DNA of 23,802 nucleotides, from contig DAOTVS010000258.1 of the NCBI GenBank assembly GCA_034436375.1, positions 1 through 23,802 on the forward strand. Direction: 5' to 3'. The position numbers and the translations under genes are program-made. Below the pieces are notes generated by a model. It made no database searches and had not been told where the DNA came from. It was given only the letters and a program-made list of their open reading frames with translations. Shown one piece after another: positions 14,855 to 22,909 of this stretch; positions within the stretch are counted from its first letter, which is position 1, and every line of letters begins with the position of its first letter. The DNA comes from DAOTVS01 sp034436375 (GTDB taxonomy: Bacteria; Chloroflexota; Anaerolineae; SpSt-313).

Positions 14855-15508
14855 TCAGGAGGGATGGACTTGTGAGGTCAGGTCGGCTGCCACCCGGTCG
14901 CGGGTTTCGCGGTCGGCAAAGGAGAGCCACAACGTCAAATGCCGCTCCCCCTTGCCCGCACGCCTCAGTCGCAGCGCCGGGTGGGGTCGGTGGCCGAAGA
15001 AGAGATCACCGGGCGTGACCTCTTTCAGCTCCTCAGGACGGAAAAAAGCGTACCAACAGCCCCATTCCACGTCTGAAGAGCCCAAAAGCCCCAGCAGGCT
15101 GACTGGCTTGACCACCACCGCGATAATCCGGTCGCCCAGCGCTGTCGACTCGAACTGGCCCTCGGCCTCGACAAAATAACGCTGCTGTGCATTCACGGCA
15201 AAGAACCCGCTGGCATGTAGCGCGACGGGGCAGAGCGGCTCGAGAGGCTGGCCAGCCGGCGCCATTTGGCCGGGCCGGAAAAAGATGAAGGAACGCCTGC
15301 GCAGGCCGAGCACAGCAGCGCACCAGACGATCAGCACAGCCGCCAGCGTCGGGTGCAGCGCCCAACCCCGCCCCAAAGCGGCCCTGACCAGCGCATAGAA
15401 GGCCGCAGCGCCCGCCGCGAGGACGCTCGCCAAGTCCAACGGCACACCGAGCAGACGATAACGGCTTAACCGGTAACCCACTGCGGCCCAAATCCCCGCC
15501 AGTGCCAA
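14855..15508 (-). CDS. Small membrane protein of unknown function
   Basis: A 217-residue protein with two predicted transmembrane helices near the N-terminus (about residues 23-45 and 53-69) and a soluble C-terminal domain containing GCWYAFFRPEEL and GDLFFGHRP. The TTG start is supported by GGAG seven bases upstream. An overlapping ATG frame on the same strand covers part of this region but lacks family features. The gene lies between polA, which has its own promoter, and a methyltransferase 200 bases upstream. I recognise no family. Moderate confidence that it is real, based on coherent codon bias and helix layout. Confidence 0.65.
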   Translation of the reverse strand: MALAGIWAAVGYRLSRYRLLGVPLDLASVLAAGAAAFYALVRAALGRGWALHPTLAAVLIVWCAAVLGLRRRSFIFFRPGQMAPAGQPLEPLCPVALHASGFFAVNAQQRYFVEAEGQFESTALGDRIIAVVVKPVSLLGLLGSSDVEWGCWYAFFRPEELKEVTPGDLFFGHRPHPALRLRRAGKGERHLTLWLSFADRETRDRVAADLTSQVHPS

Positions 15509-15708
15509 TTCCTCTCTCCATGCCTTCTACTTCGCCGGGTCGGGAGCCCTGCTTCGGCGCCATCCAGCAATCCCTTTTGGAGGTTGCCACAGACTATCCG
15601 CGTCACTGCCAGCGGGCATGCCCCGCATCAGGCCGAGGGGCCCCGTTCCAGTTGCGCGCAAGCGTGACGCCCGGATAGCACGCCTCTTGGGGCAAGTACC
15701 GCGGCAGT
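15509..15708. other. Intergenic spacer, no gene seen
   Basis: Two hundred bases between the methyltransferase stop and the small membrane protein start. No promoter, RNA or clear terminator can be supported. The phrase CTATCCGC occurs twice (near 15593 and 15710) without an evident role. Confidence 0.4.
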
Positions 15709-16503
15709 CTATCCGCTGCAGCCCGGGTCATCACCATCCTTATTCATGACGGGCGAGCCAGCCCGGGTAGCCACCCACAGAATGCGCGGTGAGCGTGAGG
15801 TCGGTGGCTGAAAGCCAAAGCACTCGAAACGGTCCAGTACTTGCAGCCCGGCCCGCCGCAGGGCTGCCGCCACCGTTACCTCCGGATAGGCGCGCTCCTT
15901 GTGGATCTCTTCCAGACGTTCGTAACGGCCATCCTCCTGCCGGGCAAAAGCAATCAGATGTACAGTTGCGATGTGCGGCTCTTCGTCATACTCAGACTGC
16001 ATGATGACAGAAGCCTCTACCGTCTCGGAGAAATAGGTATTGTGGTCCCAGATCTCGGCCAGAGCATAGAGGGTGTTCATATCGCCCACAAAGAGTCCGC
16101 CGGTCTTGAGGTATTGAGCCACCCGGCTAAAGACCTGCTGCAGGTCCTCGGGCGTGAGCATATAATTGAGGGTATCGAAGAAGCAGGTAATCAGGTCCAC
16201 CCGTTCGGGCAGCGTGAAGGAGCGCATGTCCTGCTGGCTGAGCAGCAACGGCAGGCCAGTCTCCTCGGCCTTGCGCCGCGCCTGAGCCAGCATGGCTGCC
16301 GAGCCGTCCACACCATAAGTGCGCCAGCCACGCTGCGCCATCGCCAAGGCCATTGTGCCGGTGCCACAGGCCAGGTCCAGCACTGTATCCCCCTGGAACC
16401 CGTACCGCTCCAAGACCTGCCACAGGTAGGGGATCATGCGCAGGCTGAACCCGATCTGCCCCGATTGGTCATAGATGCCGGCATAACGCTCGTAAATACC
16501 CAA
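15709..16503 (-). CDS. Class I SAM-dependent methyltransferase
   Basis: A 264-residue cytosolic enzyme that transfers a methyl group from S-adenosylmethionine. VLDLACGTGTMALAMA (about residues 41-56) is motif I of the Rossmann methyltransferase fold, YGVDGSAAML provides the acidic residue at the end of strand beta-2, and LITCFFDTLNYML is the motif IV region. The closing segment FECFGFQPPTSRSPRILWVA matches the C-terminal half common in this group of small-molecule methyltransferases. The TTG start has GGAG 8 bases upstream. Substrate unknown. It appears to be transcribed alone: a long structured spacer separates it from the upstream PLP enzyme. Confidence 0.88.
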   Translation of the reverse strand: MGIYERYAGIYDQSGQIGFSLRMIPYLWQVLERYGFQGDTVLDLACGTGTMALAMAQRGWRTYGVDGSAAMLAQARRKAEETGLPLLLSQQDMRSFTLPERVDLITCFFDTLNYMLTPEDLQQVFSRVAQYLKTGGLFVGDMNTLYALAEIWDHNTYFSETVEASVIMQSEYDEEPHIATVHLIAFARQEDGRYERLEEIHKERAYPEVTVAAALRRAGLQVLDRFECFGFQPPTSRSPRILWVATRAGSPVMNKDGDDPGCSG

Positions 16504-16610
16504 AGCTCAAACTCCAAACCTTCGCACCCTGTCAGAGTACCCCAGAGCGTGCCACACCCTGCGCAGCCATCGTGGCACAGGGGGAGCGACGAAGGAGGAC
16601 AGGTACGGTC

Positions 16611-16825
16611 CTAGTACTGCAACCGTACTTGGTCCAACCGGCTCCCGGTAACAGCCGGCAAAGGTGCTTTGCGCCTGCCCGGCTCTGACCCGGGAGGGGG
16701 GATTGGGCGGCCCGGCTGCAGGCAACCCGCCCAATCCCCCCGAATGGCTCTACTCCGGTCGCGTGCGAAGCGCGATGCCCGGATGGGATCCGCGCCCCGA
16801 TGGGTAAGTACGGCTGTAGTGCTGG
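16611..16825 (+). ncRNA. Candidate structured RNA or foldback element (~215 nt imperfect palindrome)
   Basis: The 336-base gap 16504-16839 has no gene but is dense in inverted repeats. Segments 16611-16630 and 16806-16825 pair over 20 positions: 16 Watson-Crick, 3 G-U and one A-C mismatch when read as + strand RNA. Within this closing stem, and centred on the same point (about 16718), is a perfect 15-bp stem (16696-16710 with 16727-16741). Smaller hairpins lie on both flanks: 16638-16658, 16658-16672, 16678-16694, 16759-16775 and 16780-16792. Three of the four differences in the closing stem stay paired as G-U only on the + strand, favouring a + strand RNA. No + promoter was found. It could instead be a MITE-like element. 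No known RNA family is recognised. Confidence 0.35.
16696..16741 (-). terminator. 15-bp stem-loop downstream of the trans-sulfuration gene
   Basis: Perfect arms at 16696-16710 and 16727-16741 (GGGGGGATTGGGCGG and its complement) with a 16-base loop, about 100 bases beyond the stop of the - strand PLP enzyme. It could end the kinase-nucleotidyltransferase-PLP enzyme transcript. There is no T-run. The same stem is the core of the larger structure at 16611-16825, so the terminator role is only one reading. Confidence 0.4.
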
Positions 16826-16839
16826 CGGACTCGAAAAAT

Positions 16840-18048
16840 CTATTCCTGACCGATCCCACTCAGCGCCTGATCCAGGTCGGCAATGATGTCGGCCGCTTCC
16901 TCGATGCCAACCGAAAGCCTCACCAGCCCCTCGCCGATGCCCATCCGTGCGCGTTCCTCTGCCGGCACAGCCCGGTGAGACGACATGGCCGGATAGAGCA
17001 CCAGGCTGTAGACATCGCCCAGGGTCGTCACCGGCAGGCAGAGGCGCAGCGCCTCCATAAAACGAAAGACCCGTCCCCGGTCGCCACCCTGCAGCTCAAA
17101 GCTGATCATGCCTCCGAAATGCCCGGGCCGCAGCAGCCGGGCCGCCAGCTCGTGTTGGGGGTGCGCCGGCAGGCCCGGGTAATGAACACGGCGCACATCG
17201 CGGCGCCCTGCCAGCCATTCCGCCACGGCCTGCGCGTTCTCACACTGTTGGCGCATCCGCAACGGCAGAGTCTTGAGGCCGCGCAGCACCAGCCAGGCCT
17301 CGTTGGGCCCCAGGTTGCCGCCGGTCAGCTTGAGCAGCTCGCGCATCTGCGCGCAGCGCTCCTGTGATGAGGCGACCACACCCCCCATAACATCCCCATG
17401 GCCGCCCAGATACTTGGTGGCCGAGTGCACAACGTAGTCGGCCCCCCAGGCCAGCGGCTGCACCAGGTAAGGGCTGGTGAACGAGCTGTCCACCAGCAGG
17501 GCGGCGCCCACGGCATGGGCCGCTTCGGCCAACTGGGGCAGATCGGCCACCTTCAGCAGGGGGTTTGAGAGGGTCTCCACCAACACGGCACGCGGCCTGG
17601 CGCTCTGCACCACAGCCCGCGTCTCCGCCAGGTCGGTCACTTCGACAAAATCCACCTGTACGCCCTGGCTGCGCATCAGGCTGTTCAGCAGGGCATAGGT
17701 CGCCCCATAAACATCGCGCGCGGCCACGACCCGGTCGCCCGGCTTGAGCCCAAGCGAAATCAGCGCCAGGTGAATGGCGGCCATGCCCGAAGCGGTGGCA
17801 ACGGCGCCCTCCGCTCCTTCGAGCGTCGCCACAGCCGTCTCGAGCGCGGCCACCGTGGGGTTGCCATAGCGAGGGTAGACAAAGCCAGCGCGAGTATTGG
17901 CAAAGACGCCGTCCAGGTCCTCCATGTCGTCATAGAGGTAGCCCACAGAGTTGTAAATCGGCGTGGTCACCGGTGAGAAATCGGGCCGTTCGCCCCCCTC
18001 GCCCGCATGCACCGCCTGCGTCCGCATGCCATACTTGCGCCAGTCCAC
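16840..18048 (-). CDS. Trans-sulfuration PLP enzyme (cystathionine gamma-synthase / gamma-lyase family)
   Basis: A 402-residue Cys/Met-metabolism PLP enzyme. GTG 18048 is preferred over GTG 18066 because AGGAGG lies 5 bases before it. Family motifs are YPRYGNPT, SGMAAIHLAL, DVYGATYALL, LVETLSNPL, VDSSFTSPYLVQPLAWGAD and the PLP lysine in VVHSATKYLGGHGD (about Lys212). The C-terminal GLVRLSVGIE binds the substrate carboxylate. Members make or break C-S bonds of cystathionine, homocysteine or methionine; cystathionine gamma-synthase, gamma-lyase, O-acylhomoserine sulfhydrylase and methionine gamma-lyase cannot be told apart by eye. It begins 11 bases after the nucleotidyltransferase stop and so is the third gene of that operon, an unexpected partner for sugar-activation genes. 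Confidence 0.92.
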   Translation of the reverse strand: MDWRKYGMRTQAVHAGEGGERPDFSPVTTPIYNSVGYLYDDMEDLDGVFANTRAGFVYPRYGNPTVAALETAVATLEGAEGAVATASGMAAIHLALISLGLKPGDRVVAARDVYGATYALLNSLMRSQGVQVDFVEVTDLAETRAVVQSARPRAVLVETLSNPLLKVADLPQLAEAAHAVGAALLVDSSFTSPYLVQPLAWGADYVVHSATKYLGGHGDVMGGVVASSQERCAQMRELLKLTGGNLGPNEAWLVLRGLKTLPLRMRQQCENAQAVAEWLAGRRDVRRVHYPGLPAHPQHELAARLLRPGHFGGMISFELQGGDRGRVFRFMEALRLCLPVTTLGDVYSLVLYPAMSSHRAVPAEERARMGIGEGLVRLSVGIEEAADIIADLDQALSGIGQE

Positions 18049-18059
18049 AGCCCCCTCCT

Positions 18060-19013
18060 CTAGCACACAACCTCATTCACAATGTTTGCCCCGCCGGGCA
18101 CGGTCGCGCCCCGCAGAATGATCGCATCGCTAATAGTCGCCCCATCGCCGATACAGCAGCCGCGCTCGATATACACCCGCGGCCCAATCACCGCATCGCG
18201 CCCAATGACCGTCCCCGGCTCAATGCCCAGCGGGGGCAGCAACAACGTCTGGGGGCCCACCGCTGCCGGCGCCACCTGCAGCCGCTCACCGTCGCGCTCC
18301 AGGTAGTACCGGTTGATCGCCAACAGGTCGGCGGGCCCGGTCACCGTCAGGCGATGCTCGGCAAACACTGGCAGGATGGGGCCGTCCTGTTCAATCAGGG
18401 CCTGGATCGCATCCTGCAGCTCATACTCCCCGCGCGGCGAAAGCTTGACCTGGGGCAAGAGGGTAAGGATGCGCGGGGAAAAGAGGTAGAGCGGCAGGCT
18501 CGCGATCCGCGATGGGGCCTCGGCGGGCCCGGGCTTTTCCACAATAAGCCTCACACGCCCATCCTCCAGGGCGACGATGCCCGACTTGCTCAACTGCTCC
18601 TCTGGCACTGGCATCACGCTCAACACGCCGCCGGCCCCAGGATGGCGACGATAGCAGGCCAGCATCTCTCCCACATGGTCCGCCGAGCAGAGGCTATCAC
18701 AGGCCGAGAGGACGAAATCACCCTCGATCAGGGGCGCCGCCTGGCGCAAGGCATCGGCCATCCCCAGACGATCCTGCTGCGTCACAAAGCGCACCCGCAC
18801 CCCAGCGGGACAGGCCTCAGTAAAGTAGGGCACGATATCCTGATCGTCAGCGCTGACCACCAGGATGAAATCGGTGATGCCGTTCCGGTAGATTGTCTCC
18901 ATCACCCGCTCGACCATGGGCCGGCCCACAACGGGCATCATCGCCTTGGAGCGGGTAAGGGTGAGCGGGTGCAGGCGCTTGCCTTTGCCCGCGGCCAGGA
19001 TGACTCCTTGCAC
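18060..19013 (-). CDS. Sugar-1-phosphate nucleotidyltransferase with left-handed beta-helix C-terminus
   Basis: A 317-residue enzyme that couples an NTP to a sugar-1-phosphate to give a nucleotide sugar. The N-terminal signature LAAGKGKRLHPLTLTRSKAM is the nucleotide-binding loop of the RmlA/GlmU class, with GRPMVERV, the metal-binding Asp in SACDSL, and VEKPG later. The C-terminal part (about 250-317) has hexapeptide-like repeats (IGRDAVIGPRVYIERGCCIGDGATISDAII), as in GlmU and archaeal bifunctional enzymes. The GTG start has AAGGAG 5 bases upstream. It lies 9 bases after the GHMP kinase stop, which suggests that the kinase makes the sugar-1-phosphate used here. The sugar and nucleotide are unknown. 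Confidence 0.92.
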   Translation of the reverse strand: MQGVILAAGKGKRLHPLTLTRSKAMMPVVGRPMVERVMETIYRNGITDFILVVSADDQDIVPYFTEACPAGVRVRFVTQQDRLGMADALRQAAPLIEGDFVLSACDSLCSADHVGEMLACYRRHPGAGGVLSVMPVPEEQLSKSGIVALEDGRVRLIVEKPGPAEAPSRIASLPLYLFSPRILTLLPQVKLSPRGEYELQDAIQALIEQDGPILPVFAEHRLTVTGPADLLAINRYYLERDGERLQVAPAAVGPQTLLLPPLGIEPGTVIGRDAVIGPRVYIERGCCIGDGATISDAIILRGATVPGGANIVNEVVC

Positions 19014-19022
19014 AGCGTCTCC

Positions 19023-20216
19023 TTATGCCGAGACCCAAGAAGCGCCGGAGACTTCCGAATTTGGGATCTCGGCCGTCGTCATTTCCTCCACCACCAGGCC
19101 CTGCTGCGCCAGCGCAGGCACGAAAACGACCGCCTCACGGAGCCCCAATTCGGCAGCCACCTGCCGAAAGACCGCAGCGATGCGCTCCTCTTCGCCCGGC
19201 CGCGCCAGGGCAAACACCGACCCGCCACCGCCGGCGCCTGTCAGCTTGGCCCCCAGCGCCCCTGCATCCAGCGCCGCATGGATGAGCCGGTTCCCCTCAT
19301 GGCCCGCTCCGCCGGCAAAGCCGCAGTGCAGCATCATCTCGTTCACCAGGCGATGATTCTCGTTCATCAGGGCGCCAAAGGTCTCCCAATCGCCACGCAA
19401 CAGCGCGATCTTGCCTCGCCAGGCCGTCGCGCCCACACCATCCATGGTGCGCACCATGAAAGGCAGCTCGTTGCCACAGCCATTGCGCCGCTCCCAGGCC
19501 GCATATTCCTGCAGGTAGCGCGAGCGCATCACGCCATGCACATCGCCAGAGTCGCGCACGACGCCCGTGCTGCAAATCACCAGCGGCAGCCGGCTCACAT
19601 AGGCATCGAGGCGCTCATAGGTGGCATAGGGCTCCTCGTTGACCGGGCGCTGGAAGAGCTTGCCCCGGTAATCGATGTAGCTCAAGCCCCCAAAGATCGG
19701 CACATAGCGGTCGGCATAGCCGCAGGTGATGCCCAGGTCACTGGCCTCAGTGCGCTGCGTCAGCTCGGCAAGCACGTAATCATTGTGCACCAGCGGGTCC
19801 AGCTCATAGGCAGCGCGCATGGCCGCCAGCGTGAGAATGACGAGCAGAGAAGAACCCCCCAGGCCACTCTGTCGCGGCACATCCGTCCAGGTTGCCAGGC
19901 GCACCTTTTGCTGCTCCAGCTTGGCGGCAAACTCGCGGCTGTAGCTGCGCAGCCGCCGCACCGCCGCTTTCTGCAGCCTTGCCTGGCCATCCAGCGCCAG
20001 CGCCAGGTCCGCATCTTCTACCCGTCCGACCAAAGTGAACCCGCCGTCAGGCGTGCGCCGACATTCCTCGAATTGCAGCGTAGCGGCCGGCTCCACCCAG
20101 GCGCCGGCGCGAATCTCGATGGCAGCCGAGATGGTAGAGAGATCCCCCTCGTTGCCATCGGCAGGGTTGCCCAACACATTGACTCGGGCGGGGACGGAAA
20201 GATGGTAACGTTTCAA
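19023..20216 (-). CDS. GHMP kinase, probable sugar 1-kinase (glucuronokinase-like N-terminus)
   Basis: A 397-residue ATP-dependent small-molecule kinase. The N-terminal motif ARVNVLGNPADGNEGD differs from galactokinase and mevalonate kinase and resembles the LGNPSD form I associate with plant glucuronokinase. The ATP loop is VPRQSGLGGSSLLVIL and the C-terminal GHMP motif is GAKLTGAGGGGSVFAL. The TTG start is supported by GGAGG 5 bases upstream and by a strong promoter about 60 bases away. As first gene of an operon with a sugar-1-phosphate nucleotidyltransferase, it probably phosphorylates a sugar at C1, giving a salvage route to a nucleotide sugar. The sugar is inferred, not shown; heptose, fucose or uronic acid are all possible. 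Confidence 0.88.
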   Translation of the reverse strand: MKRYHLSVPARVNVLGNPADGNEGDLSTISAAIEIRAGAWVEPAATLQFEECRRTPDGGFTLVGRVEDADLALALDGQARLQKAAVRRLRSYSREFAAKLEQQKVRLATWTDVPRQSGLGGSSLLVILTLAAMRAAYELDPLVHNDYVLAELTQRTEASDLGITCGYADRYVPIFGGLSYIDYRGKLFQRPVNEEPYATYERLDAYVSRLPLVICSTGVVRDSGDVHGVMRSRYLQEYAAWERRNGCGNELPFMVRTMDGVGATAWRGKIALLRGDWETFGALMNENHRLVNEMMLHCGFAGGAGHEGNRLIHAALDAGALGAKLTGAGGGGSVFALARPGEEERIAAVFRQVAAELGLREAVVFVPALAQQGLVVEEMTTAEIPNSEVSGASWVSA

Positions 20217-20275
20217 GGCTGCCTCCAGGGGGTGACTTGGCGCACTCTACACAACCGACGCCACACATGATGCGC

Positions 20276-20304
20276 AGTATACCACAGGGGTCAGCACTCG
20301 CCAA
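20276..20304 (-). promoter_or_regulatory. Sigma-70-type promoter for the GHMP kinase operon
   Basis: On the - strand, TTGGCG (20304-20299) and TATACT (20281-20276) are separated by exactly 17 bases, with a TG dinucleotide near the -10. The leader would be about 50 nt to the TTG at 20216. This supports transcription independent of the upstream amidase gene. Confidence 0.7.
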
Positions 20305-20322
20305 AGTTGGGGCACGGGAGAG

Positions 20323-20357
20323 CGCAGGAAAGATTTGTGAAAACTACATTTCCTGCG
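20323..20357 (-). terminator. Stem-loop after the amidase gene
   Basis: CGCAGGAAA (20323-20331) and TTTCCTGCG (20349-20357) make a perfect 9-bp stem with a 17-base A/T-rich loop, about 48 bases past the amidase stop and upstream of the next promoter. The position suits a terminator, but no T-run follows. Confidence 0.4.
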
Positions 20358-20404
20358 AGCTCTGGCCAGTGTGCGAACGGGGGAAGTGATGAGCTAAATA
20401 CCCG

Positions 20405-22840
20405 TCACGGATTCTGCATCATGAGCGGGCAGTAGCTCCTGGATTTCACCAGTTCCGCCGGCAGCCAGGGGTTCATATCAGGCGTCCATGTGATGGGCTT
20501 GCTCTCGCTCACGTTGCCCGCACGATCGCGGGCGCGGACCTTGACGATATGCCCGCTCCAGGTCTCCTGAACGGGCACCGTGCCCGCACTGCCGGTAGAA
20601 TAAAGCATAACGGGCACCCAGGGGCCCCAGTTGGTCCCATCATCCGACAGCGCATAGGCCGCCCCAGAGGAATCCACGCCCGAGAGCGCATCCTGCAGGT
20701 GAACGCCCGTCTTGTCTGCAGTGCCCCAGACGGGCGGCGTGCGATCAACGATGATCGTCTGGCTGTATTCCGGCGAGGCATTGCCGGCCGCGTCCAGGAA
20801 GCGCACCCGCACCGGGTAACACCCCTCGTTCGGCAGCGCCAACGAGTATTGTGTGGCAAAGGCCTGAGGGGCAGTGTAGATCTCCACCCGGTCCAGCCAC
20901 AGATTGCCGGTCGCTTTGTACCAGGTCCGCACCTCCAGCCCATCGTTGATACTCGGGTTGGTGCACGAGGTGCCATGATCGGGGTATTGGAAAGGCACTC
21001 GCACCCCCTGGTAACGCCCCGCAACCAGGTCAGCGCCCAACACCGGCTTGGGCCCGGCGAGGATGCGCAGACCGGCCTCGTCCGACACATCGAGGTCTGC
21101 CAGGGTCGCCGCCGGGTCGCTGGCCTGTCCACGCAGCCAGAACACGGCCTCATAGTTGCCCGGCCACGGCAGCCCGCAAAAGTAGGGGCCATACCAGGCC
21201 CCGGCGCTCGATTGCCCGGCAATGCCCTCCCACGCCTGGCCATTTCCCGCCAGAGGATCGGTGACCAAGACCCCGGTGTTGCTCTGATGCGGCTGGCTCT
21301 CGCTCTCCCAGCTCCACCCTTGACTGAACTGCATCTGGGTGCAGCCGGTACAGTTGAGGTTCAGGGTCACGCTGCTCCCCGAAGTATACGCAGTCGCCGA
21401 CAGGCTGCCGGTGGGCGGAGAATTATCAAGGCTGACCGTCACCGTCGCCGTGCTGCTCTTCCCCTGGGCCGAGGTGGCTGTTATGCTCAGAGTGTGCTGG
21501 CCATCCTGCTCAACAGTCGTGTCCCAGGACCACAAACCAGCGCTCGGAGAGGGCATAGCCCTGACCTGCCCATCCACTGACACGCTCACCTGCGCCGGCT
21601 GGGGGGTGACCTGCCACCTTACTGGCACCACGCCGGCAAGAATGGCGTTCGCAGTGGGTTGACTGATCAGCACTTGCGGGGCCTGCATGCGCGCCCAAAC
21701 GGCGTTGCGGATCTGTGGCAGCAGGGCATAGGCCTGATCGCCGGGGCAGGTCGTCACGTTGCAGTCGCGATGCCCCATGATATTGGGCAATGTCCTGTCG
21801 TACAGCCAGCTGCTCTGCAGCGGGTTGATCCCGTTGAGGGTGCACTTGGCGGCCAGCAGGTCCTCCAACGCCGAAACTGCAGCCGCCGGCACAGGCTCCG
21901 TCTGATAGGTGCCGAGGATGGCCACCCCAATCGAGCCGCGGTTGTACTGCAGGGCATGGCCGCCGATAACCCCATCACCCCCAAAGCGTCCCTCGTAGAT
22001 GCGCCCCTGCTGGTCGACCACATAGTTATAGCCGATATCGCCCCAACCGAGCGTGACCGCGTGATAGTAGTAAATGGCGCGCATCCAATAGGCGGGGTCG
22101 GTCGTATCGGGCGTATCCGTGTGGTGCACCACAACGTGCGTCACCGGCGCATACTCGGGCGGCCAGATCTCCTGCCCACCGCTGAAGCGGTAGCTTTCAT
22201 TGGCGCCCCACTGGGCGCGGGTGATGATGGTTGGCCCAGAAACCGTCTCGAGGGCTGTTGCCTGCGGCGCCTGCGGCCCGGCGCTCGCGTCGATGGCCGC
22301 CAGTTTCAGGCTATGCAGGACCGGCAATGCATTGGCCGCACCAGTCAGCGTCGCCCGCACCTGTACGTAGCGCCCCTTGCTCATGATCAGAATGCTGTAC
22401 CGCAGGTTGCCAGCCGCTTTGTCTGGGCCGCCGACATCCTCCTGCAGATCCTGCCATGGCGCCCAGTTGACGCCGTCGAAGCTGGTGCGCACTGCAAGCG
22501 CCAGGCTCCCCGCAGCCGGCACGTCAGCCTGCCAGAGCGCCCCCAAAGCCCCAAAGGTGTGCCCCATGTCGTGCACAGGCGTCTCCAACTCGCCCTGGTC
22601 AGAGCCCCCGGCCAGAGCCAGCCCCGCAGCCCCTACCACCGGCTGGAGCCCTGTCAACGTGGCTTGTGCGGTCCCCGTTGGCCCCACGATGGACCATTCT
22701 GCTGCCCAGGTATCCGCACTGCTGGCCGCTGGCGGCGCCGCTTCAACAGCGTCACGCGCCACTCCCCCCAAAGCCAATACAAACGCCATCAGCAAGCTCG
22801 CAAACCTGGCTCTCCGCCGCACAGCCTTACCAGATGACAT
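20405..22840 (-). CDS. Secreted N-acetylmuramoyl-L-alanine amidase, PGRP/Amidase_2 type, with Ig-like C-terminal extension
   Basis: An 811-residue exported protein predicted to cut the amide bond between muramic acid and the stem peptide of peptidoglycan, or to bind it. ATG 22840 is chosen (AAGGGGA upstream), giving a signal peptide of about 35 residues (RRRARFASLLMAFVLALGG). Residues about 50-190 form a beta-rich module. The amidase domain follows (about 205-385) with likely zinc ligands His239 or His240 (VVVHHTD), His357 (GHRDCN) and Cys365 (TTCPGD), plus GYNYVVD and GRFGG. About 420 more residues hold Ig-like and wall- or ligand-binding-like modules (VPVRWQVTPQPAQVSVSVDG, DNSPPTGSLSA, VDRTPPVW). 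The organism's envelope type and the protein's role (remodelling or attack on other bacteria) are open. Confidence 0.9.
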   Translation of the reverse strand: MSSGKAVRRRARFASLLMAFVLALGGVARDAVEAAPPAASSADTWAAEWSIVGPTGTAQATLTGLQPVVGAAGLALAGGSDQGELETPVHDMGHTFGALGALWQADVPAAGSLALAVRTSFDGVNWAPWQDLQEDVGGPDKAAGNLRYSILIMSKGRYVQVRATLTGAANALPVLHSLKLAAIDASAGPQAPQATALETVSGPTIITRAQWGANESYRFSGGQEIWPPEYAPVTHVVVHHTDTPDTTDPAYWMRAIYYYHAVTLGWGDIGYNYVVDQQGRIYEGRFGGDGVIGGHALQYNRGSIGVAILGTYQTEPVPAAAVSALEDLLAAKCTLNGINPLQSSWLYDRTLPNIMGHRDCNVTTCPGDQAYALLPQIRNAVWARMQAPQVLISQPTANAILAGVVPVRWQVTPQPAQVSVSVDGQVRAMPSPSAGLWSWDTTVEQDGQHTLSITATSAQGKSSTATVTVSLDNSPPTGSLSATAYTSGSSVTLNLNCTGCTQMQFSQGWSWESESQPHQSNTGVLVTDPLAGNGQAWEGIAGQSSAGAWYGPYFCGLPWPGNYEAVFWLRGQASDPAATLADLDVSDEAGLRILAGPKPVLGADLVAGRYQGVRVPFQYPDHGTSCTNPSINDGLEVRTWYKATGNLWLDRVEIYTAPQAFATQYSLALPNEGCYPVRVRFLDAAGNASPEYSQTIIVDRTPPVWGTADKTGVHLQDALSGVDSSGAAYALSDDGTNWGPWVPVMLYSTGSAGTVPVQETWSGHIVKVRARDRAGNVSESKPITWTPDMNPWLPAELVKSRSYCPLMMQNP

Positions 22841-22909
22841 GGGGTCCCCTTCCACAGGATAGCTCTCAGCCCTGCCACAAGCCTAGCGGTCCAGATCGTC
22901 ACTGGCAGA

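Noticed and set aside
15033..15590. 185-codon - strand frame overlapping the small membrane protein
   Set aside because: Different frame, no membrane-helix logic or family motifs; the 14855-15508 frame is more coherent.
16504..16839. tRNA, SRP RNA, RNase P RNA or a known riboswitch in the structured spacer
   Set aside because: No T-arm, GGAAG-type SRP motif, RNase P core or recognised riboswitch consensus could be found.
17973..20270. 765-codon + strand open frame
   Set aside because: It is antisense to the kinase and nucleotidyltransferase genes, has no family features and arises from GC-rich codon bias on the other strand.
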